Part shown: piece by piece, positions 8,679 through 11,937 of the stretch | How the letters are laid out: the number at the start of each line of letters is the position of its first letter | Numbering within the stretch: position 1 is the first letter of the stretch | Assembly (NCBI GenBank): GCA_028691405.1 | Contig: JAQUZI010000015.1 | Coordinates: forward strand, 1-11,937 | DNA length: 11,937 bases | Direction of reading: 5' to 3' | Origin: Minisyncoccota bacterium | GTDB taxonomy: Bacteria > Patescibacteriota > Minisyncoccia > UBA6257 > JAKLIH01 | Notes under the pieces: generated by a model | Databases searched by the model: none | What the model saw: only the letters and a program-made list of their open reading frames with translations | Told to the model about the DNA's origin: nothing | Made by a program: the position numbers and the translations under genes

Positions 8679-8864
8679 CTATTCAGTTTCTTCTATTTCT
8701 TCTACTACTTCAGCTTCCAAGGCATCAGCTATTCTTTCTAATAAATTTATTGCTTTATCAATTTTCCAATACCAAAGAGCTACTCTACGGAAAACCAAAA
8801 ACAATAATAAACATAATACAATAGAGAAAACAATATATAAAATTACAATTAAAGAATCAATCAT
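8679..8864 (-). CDS. Small single-helix membrane protein with acidic tail
   Basis: The 61-residue protein has one long hydrophobic helix (about 4-24), two Arg, then the amphipathic segment WYWKIDKAINLLERIADALE and an acidic tail (EAEVVEEIEETE). Short proteins with a membrane helix followed by a W-Y-W-K-I and leucine-repeat helix are frequent in bacterial genomes and have no established function; that resemblance is from memory. Both Trp codons are UGG and the TAG stop at 8679-8681 is genuine. The promoter is strong and the gene lies between a terminator (8933-8958) and the Ppx gene, so it is probably a real, independently expressed gene despite its size. Confidence 0.75.
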   Translation of the reverse strand: MIDSLIVILYIVFSIVLCLLLFLVFRRVALWYWKIDKAINLLERIADALEAEVVEEIEETE

Positions 8865-8900
8865 ATTTTAAATTTAATGTTTTTATTATATATTATATAT

Positions 8901-8929
8901 ATCATACCAATTTTCTATCTTTTTTGCAA
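8901..8929 (-). promoter_or_regulatory. Probable promoter of the small membrane protein gene
   Basis: TTGCAA (8924-8929), a 17-bp spacer and TATGAT (8901-8906) on the minus strand, with TGG before the -10. The -35 lies directly after the T-run of the preceding terminator. Confidence 0.65.
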
Positions 8930-8932
8930 ATT

Positions 8933-8958
8933 AAAAAACCCCTGACCTAAGTCAGGGG
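8933..8958 (-). terminator. Rho-independent terminator of the RhuM-Fic gene
   Basis: On the minus strand CCCCTGAC pairs with GTCAGGGG (8-bp stem, 4-nt loop, 8939-8958), followed by six T (8933-8938). It follows the repeated hairpin element. Confidence 0.9.
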
Positions 8959-8969
8959 TATCTAGCTCC

Positions 8970-9013
8970 CAATCCTGAACGTCTTTAGAATTTTGGATTG
9001 AGAAAAAATTAAA
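8970..9013 (-). repeat. Repeated 3'-UTR hairpin element, copy 3 (after the RhuM-Fic gene)
   Basis: Minus-strand stem AAUUCU / AGGAUU with loop AAAGACGUUC. The second stem pair is A-U here where copies 1 and 4 have G-U, a compensating change. It begins 38 nt after the stop codon and is followed by GGGAGC and then the terminator. A longer alternative pairing, CUCAAUCC with GGAUUGGG, is possible in this copy only. Confidence 0.75.
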
Positions 9014-9034
9014 AATAATTTGAATTATTTAACG

Positions 9035-10048
9035 CTATGTCTTTATTAAATTAATAATCAAATTAATCATTACTTCTTTTTCATTGGAGTCGCTAATCGC
9101 GACTAACAAAGCTAAAGTAGCTAACATACTGTCTTCAATTTTTGGTTTGTTATTCTTATTAAATAAAAATTGATTTTTTTCTAAGAAATAAACAAATAAA
9201 ATAGAAGCAATGCGTTTATTACCATCAATAAACGGATGATCTTTAATAATTAGATATAATAAGTGGGCGGCTTTTTCTTCAACTGTAGGATAGAGATCTT
9301 TTTTATCAAATGTCTGGTATAGGGTACCGATAACACTTTTTAATTTTTCATTATTATTTTGTCTGCCAAACAATTCTGTGAGTTCCTTTCTCACTTCTAG
9401 CTCCTTTGCCAATTGATCAATAACCATTAAACAATTATCATATTCTAAAATAAATTTACTTTTAACGTTAGCGATATTTTTAAGTAAACCACGATCGTAT
9501 TGTCTTAATATAGATAAAGATTTGGTATATCTTTGGATAATACCAATCAGCTCTTGTTCTTGGCCAACTAATAGAGGGGTTTTAATTTTGTTATAAATTA
9601 TAGCGATAGTATTTTGTAATTTCAAAACTTCTTTTTTTTGTTGCTCCAACATTCTGTGTTCATTCAAAACAAATCCTTTTAATAGGTACTTCCTCAAAGT
9701 ATTAGTAGCCCAAATACGAAAAGCTGTACCAGCTTTGGAATTGACTCTATAACCAACAGAAATTATGACATCTAAATTATAGTAATTCAGATTACGTTGT
9801 ACTAACCTGTCTTTTTCGCGTTGAACTATCTCTTTTTCTGAGATAGTTGATTTTTTATCCAACTCCTCTTCTTTATATATATTGATTATATGTCGATTAA
9901 TTGTTTTTATATCTTTATCAAATAACATTCCCATTTCCTTTTGAGTTAGCCAAACGGTTTCTTTGTCTATATCAACCTTAATTTGAATATTATTTTTCTT
10001 GTCTTTATAGACAGCTATTTTTTTATTTTCCTGTTTTGTTGTTTTCAT
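9035..10048 (-). CDS. RhuM-Fic/Doc family protein
   Basis: The 337-residue protein has an N-terminal RhuM-type region (TVWLTQKEMGMLFDKD, 31-46; NYYNLDVIISVGYRVNSKAGTAFRIWA, about 88-114), a Lys/Gln-rich helical linker and a C-terminal Fic/Doc domain with the signature HPFIDGNKR (271-279). Fic enzymes usually transfer AMP to target hydroxyls; the NKR ending resembles Doc, which phosphorylates EF-Tu, so the reaction is uncertain. RhuM-Fic fusions are common in mobile and defence-rich regions, often toxin-like. The ATG at 10046-10048 is preferred over an in-frame one at 10126 because that earlier start would lie upstream of the promoter, inside a terminator. All Trp codons are UGG and none is UGA, so the protein is also readable in standard-code hosts. 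It is followed by a repeated hairpin element and a terminator. Confidence 0.92.
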   Translation of the reverse strand: MKTTKQENKKIAVYKDKKNNIQIKVDIDKETVWLTQKEMGMLFDKDIKTINRHIINIYKEEELDKKSTISEKEIVQREKDRLVQRNLNYYNLDVIISVGYRVNSKAGTAFRIWATNTLRKYLLKGFVLNEHRMLEQQKKEVLKLQNTIAIIYNKIKTPLLVGQEQELIGIIQRYTKSLSILRQYDRGLLKNIANVKSKFILEYDNCLMVIDQLAKELEVRKELTELFGRQNNNEKLKSVIGTLYQTFDKKDLYPTVEEKAAHLLYLIIKDHPFIDGNKRIASILFVYFLEKNQFLFNKNNKPKIEDSMLATLALLVAISDSNEKEVMINLIINLIKT

Positions 10049-10079
10049 AGCATAGTTAATGAAAATTTTAATTATTAAT

Positions 10080-10109
10080 ATTATACCATATTTTATAGAT
10101 ATTTTGCAA
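10080..10109 (-). promoter_or_regulatory. Probable promoter of the RhuM-Fic gene
   Basis: TTGCAA (10104-10109), an 18-bp spacer and TATAAT (10080-10085) on the minus strand, with TGG before the -10. It lies directly after the preceding terminator and fixes the gene start at 10048. Confidence 0.7.
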
Positions 10110-10111
10110 AC

Positions 10112-10137
10112 AAAAATCCCTGACAAAAATCAGGGAT
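10112..10137 (-). terminator. Rho-independent terminator of the 390-residue protein gene
   Basis: On the minus strand ATCCCTGA pairs with TCAGGGAT (8-bp stem, 6-nt loop, 10116-10137), followed by a short T-run (10112-10116). Confidence 0.85.
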
Positions 10138-10147
10138 ACCTTGCTCC

Positions 10148-10192
10148 CAATCCTGAACGCCTTTAGAACTTTGAATAGAAAAAAGATTAAAA
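10148..10192 (-). repeat. Repeated 3'-UTR hairpin element, copy 4 (after the 390-residue protein gene)
   Basis: Minus-strand stem AGUUCU / AGGAUU with loop AAAGGCGUUC, then GGGAGC and the terminator, the same order as in the copy at 8970. It begins 51 nt after the stop codon, and its U-rich lead-in matches the copy at 6013. Confidence 0.75.
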
Positions 10193-10225
10193 TGAAAATT
10201 TAAAATAAGATTATTGTACATTGGC

Positions 10226-11398
10226 CTAGTTATTTTTGAATATTAACGTATCTACTACATAATGACAATCTATTAAAGTTTTAGCTCCACTAGCAATATC
10301 AGCTAATTGAGGGCAAATAAAAGTTCCTTTAGCTTCAACCGTTGTTGTCAGTTGATCTGCTGGTTTATCTAAATTTGAAAATCCCATTGTTTTATATTCA
10401 TCGAAGGAAATATTTTGTTTATAATTATTATTATATGAATATATTTTTGTCGAAGAATTGATATGTAAAAACTTAGAATCAGAAAAAGTCCCATCAGCTT
10501 TTGGAATTTTTAATAAGATATTTGATTCATCTCCTTGATTGAATCTGTATGATAATTTTCCTTTGACATTAAATTTATCATTAGGATTTTTATCTCTTAA
10601 AGTTAAAATGCTAACTTCATTAGATTTAATAAAACAAGGGTAGTTTTCTATTGGGCAAATAGCAACTCCTGAAATAATTGATTTTCCAGCATAAGGAATA
10701 TTTTGACCAGAATAATTATTTGGTAATAATAAGGCTTCTTCCATATTTTCCAATTTCAGATAATATTTTTGTGGTTCAGTTATTATAATAAAGTTAGGAT
10801 TATTATTAACACCTTTGTTAATTTTTAGACCCCGATTATTATCTAAAATAAATTCCCAGCCGATTGACCCAGACCCTGTAAATGATCCGGTAAAATTTTC
10901 TTTGATACCTAATTTAGGTTTTGACAGTAATATAATTTGTTCAAAATTTTCTATAGGAAGAGAGCGAAAATCGCCTGTTCCCTTTACATGCCCGCCAATT
11001 ATTTTAAAGACTGATCCTTCCTGTAGATCGCCTCATATTGCTTTTTTTAAAACTCCACTGCTGTTTAATATTTGTATGTTTTGTAATTTAGATGACAAAT
11101 AATACGATACATGTGATGGCTTATTAGAAATAAATAAATCAACACTATTGGTTGTTTTATTTATTTGTATGCCATATGCTACACCCTGAAAAATATTTTT
11201 CCCAGTATTAGTATCAATTGTCTTAATATTAGGCAGATTACTAGAGTCTATTGCTATATTGGGAGAGTTAGTAATTTTAGGTGCTATTATTTCTTGCTCT
11301 ATAGCGGTCAACTTGTAAATATTTTTTAGCCATAAAATAAAAAATGTAAGCACTATTAAAATTAATAATAAAACTATTAAAATATTTTTATTTTTCAT
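10226..11398 (-). CDS. Membrane-anchored extracytoplasmic protein, unknown function
   Basis: The 390-residue protein is of no family I recognise. It starts MKNKN, then a strongly hydrophobic helix (about 5-24), then a polar, Asn/Ser/Thr/Ile-rich chain with many short beta-like stretches. This suggests an N-terminal signal anchor with the rest outside the cell. A Gly/Ser-rich run (FTGSFTGSGS) lies near the middle and the second half has four Cys (ICPIENYPC and ICPQ...DCH) that could form disulphides. One UGA (11033-11035, in AIWGDLQ) is read as Trp; two other Trp are UGG. The frame was followed codon by codon across 11032-10742. It resembles the 423-residue protein at 2212-3483 in layout but no sequence similarity was visible. 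It has its own promoter, a repeated hairpin and a terminator. Confidence 0.8.
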
Positions 11399-11430
11399 AT
11401 TAATTAAAGTTTTTAATATATATTGTATAT

Positions 11431-11460
11431 ATTATATCATATATTTTAATTATTTTGCAA
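11431..11460 (-). promoter_or_regulatory. Probable promoter of the 390-residue protein gene
   Basis: TTGCAA (11455-11460), an 18-bp spacer and TATAAT (11431-11436) on the minus strand, with TGA before the -10 (extended -10). The -10 ends 32 bp before the ATG. Confidence 0.65.
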
Positions 11461-11552
11461 AAACCCCGGTAAAGATGTGATTTGTTATCTTTTTGAGAAA
11501 GTTCAATTCTAAAGAATATTACTTAACACGTAATGTGTATTTTAAATAAATA

Positions 11553-11561
11553 TGATATAAT
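11553..11561 (+). promoter_or_regulatory. Possible extended -10 promoter of the YjjX-type gene
   Basis: TGATATAAT on the plus strand, 33 bp before the ATG. No good -35 hexamer is seen at the right distance, so an extended -10 promoter is inferred. Confidence 0.45.
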
Positions 11562-11594
11562 TTAAATAATTAAAATTTATTTAACGTATGCTTT

Positions 11595-11937
11595 ATGTAT
11601 AAAATCGCAATAGGCACAACTTCAAATCAGAAAATTAAATATTTAAAAAAAGTTTTGGACGAGATAAAACTTGATTATTGTATTATTCCTACCTATGTTG
11701 AAAGTGGTGTTGACTCTCAACCAATAACTTCTAATGACACAAAAAAAGGATCTATTAACAGGGCTAAAAAAGCATTGCGCAATATTTGTGAAGCTGATTT
11801 TGCTATTGGTATTGAAATTGGGTATGAATTGAATAAAAATCGGTATTCTATTTTTTGCTGAGTTAGTATTGTTGATAAAGATAATAATTTATTTTCCGCT
11901 CAATCTAATGTTTTTAAATTACCTAATTTCCATAATA
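11595..11937 (+). CDS. Inosine/xanthosine triphosphatase (YjjX / NTPase family), N-terminal part
   Basis: The YjjX family removes non-canonical purine nucleotides such as ITP and XTP from the pool by releasing phosphate. The visible 114 codons follow the family closely: the opening IAIGTTSNQKIKYLKK, VESGVDSQP (VESGVpeQP in E. coli YjjX), the D/E-T-x-x-G-S-x-N-R-A segment, EADFAIGIEIGYE (EADFwVaIEaGi) and the strand FCWVSIVD. The Trp in that strand is UGA (11859-11861), which would end the protein at 88 residues under the standard code; the family has Trp at this point (FsWVvIe). The ATG at 11595-11597 is used because the ATG seven bases upstream meets TAA within five codons. This is the only plus-strand gene, divergent from the 390-residue protein gene. 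The C-terminal part lies outside the window. Confidence 0.9.

Noticed and set aside
10049..10126. Earlier in-frame ATG for the RhuM-Fic gene at 10126
   Set aside because: It would place the start inside the preceding terminator hairpin and upstream of the promoter; the extra residues are not family-like.
4426..10192. Integron attC sites or a CRISPR array for the four repeated hairpins
   Set aside because: The copies are kilobases apart behind different genes, lack attC core sites, and there is no regular spacer pattern or integrase gene.
11471..11492. Hairpin AAAGAT / ATCTTT near the right edge as a terminator
   Set aside because: The stem is only six AT-rich pairs with a 10-nt loop and has no direct T-run; no gene is known to end there.
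78..11861. UGA read as glycine (code 25, as in Absconditabacteria and Gracilibacteria)
   Set aside because: UGA falls on conserved tryptophan sites in PurA, SDR, the DUF4143 ATPase and YjjX, and in hydrophobic helices; glycine does not fit.

Overview
The window is strongly AT-rich DNA from a small-genome bacterium that reads UGA as tryptophan. Read with the standard code, almost every gene breaks into fragments. Read with UGA = Trp, the fragments join into complete proteins, and the UGAs fall where the families have tryptophan: the WGDEGKGK loop of PurA, the YxxxK-W of the short-chain dehydrogenase and the terminal P-F-W-K-W of the DUF4143-type ATPase. Eighteen UGA and twelve UGG tryptophan codons are visible. 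This is genetic code 4, not the UGA = Gly code of Absconditabacteria/Gracilibacteria. Code 4 points to a Mollicutes-like bacterium or another reduced lineage. No rRNA or ribosomal protein is present, so the phylum cannot be fixed. No gene has a clear Shine-Dalgarno sequence, and several promoters share a TTGCAA -35 with a TATAAT-like -10.

Layout: all genes lie on the minus strand except the last, so transcription runs mostly right to left. In coordinate order: purA (start only; the 3' end is outside), a small four-helix EamA/SMR-like membrane protein, a protein-kinase-like protein with a helical N-terminus, a 423-residue membrane-anchored protein of unknown function, and a compact thymidylate-synthase-fold enzyme. 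Then come a DUF4143-type AAA ATPase with a 42-bp perfect palindrome upstream, a short-chain dehydrogenase, an RNase Z/AtsA-like metallo-beta-lactamase-fold hydrolase, a Ppx/GppA phosphatase, a one-helix membrane protein, a RhuM-Fic protein and a 390-residue membrane-anchored unknown protein. The divergent plus-strand gene at the right edge is an inosine/xanthosine triphosphatase (YjjX family), cut by the window end.

Nucleotide metabolism recurs (PurA, the thymidylate-synthase-fold enzyme, the YjjX-type NTPase), but most genes have separate promoters and do not form one pathway operon. The accessory part (DUF4143 ATPase, RhuM-Fic, surface proteins, kinase-like protein) looks like host-interaction or defence cargo.

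The two most unusual items are: (i) a conserved RNA hairpin repeated four times, always 38-51 nt after a stop codon, whose base pairs hold only in the minus-strand transcript; and (ii) the thymidylate-synthase-fold enzyme, which keeps the catalytic cysteine but has Asp where dUMP-specific enzymes have Asn, suggesting dCMP-type chemistry.
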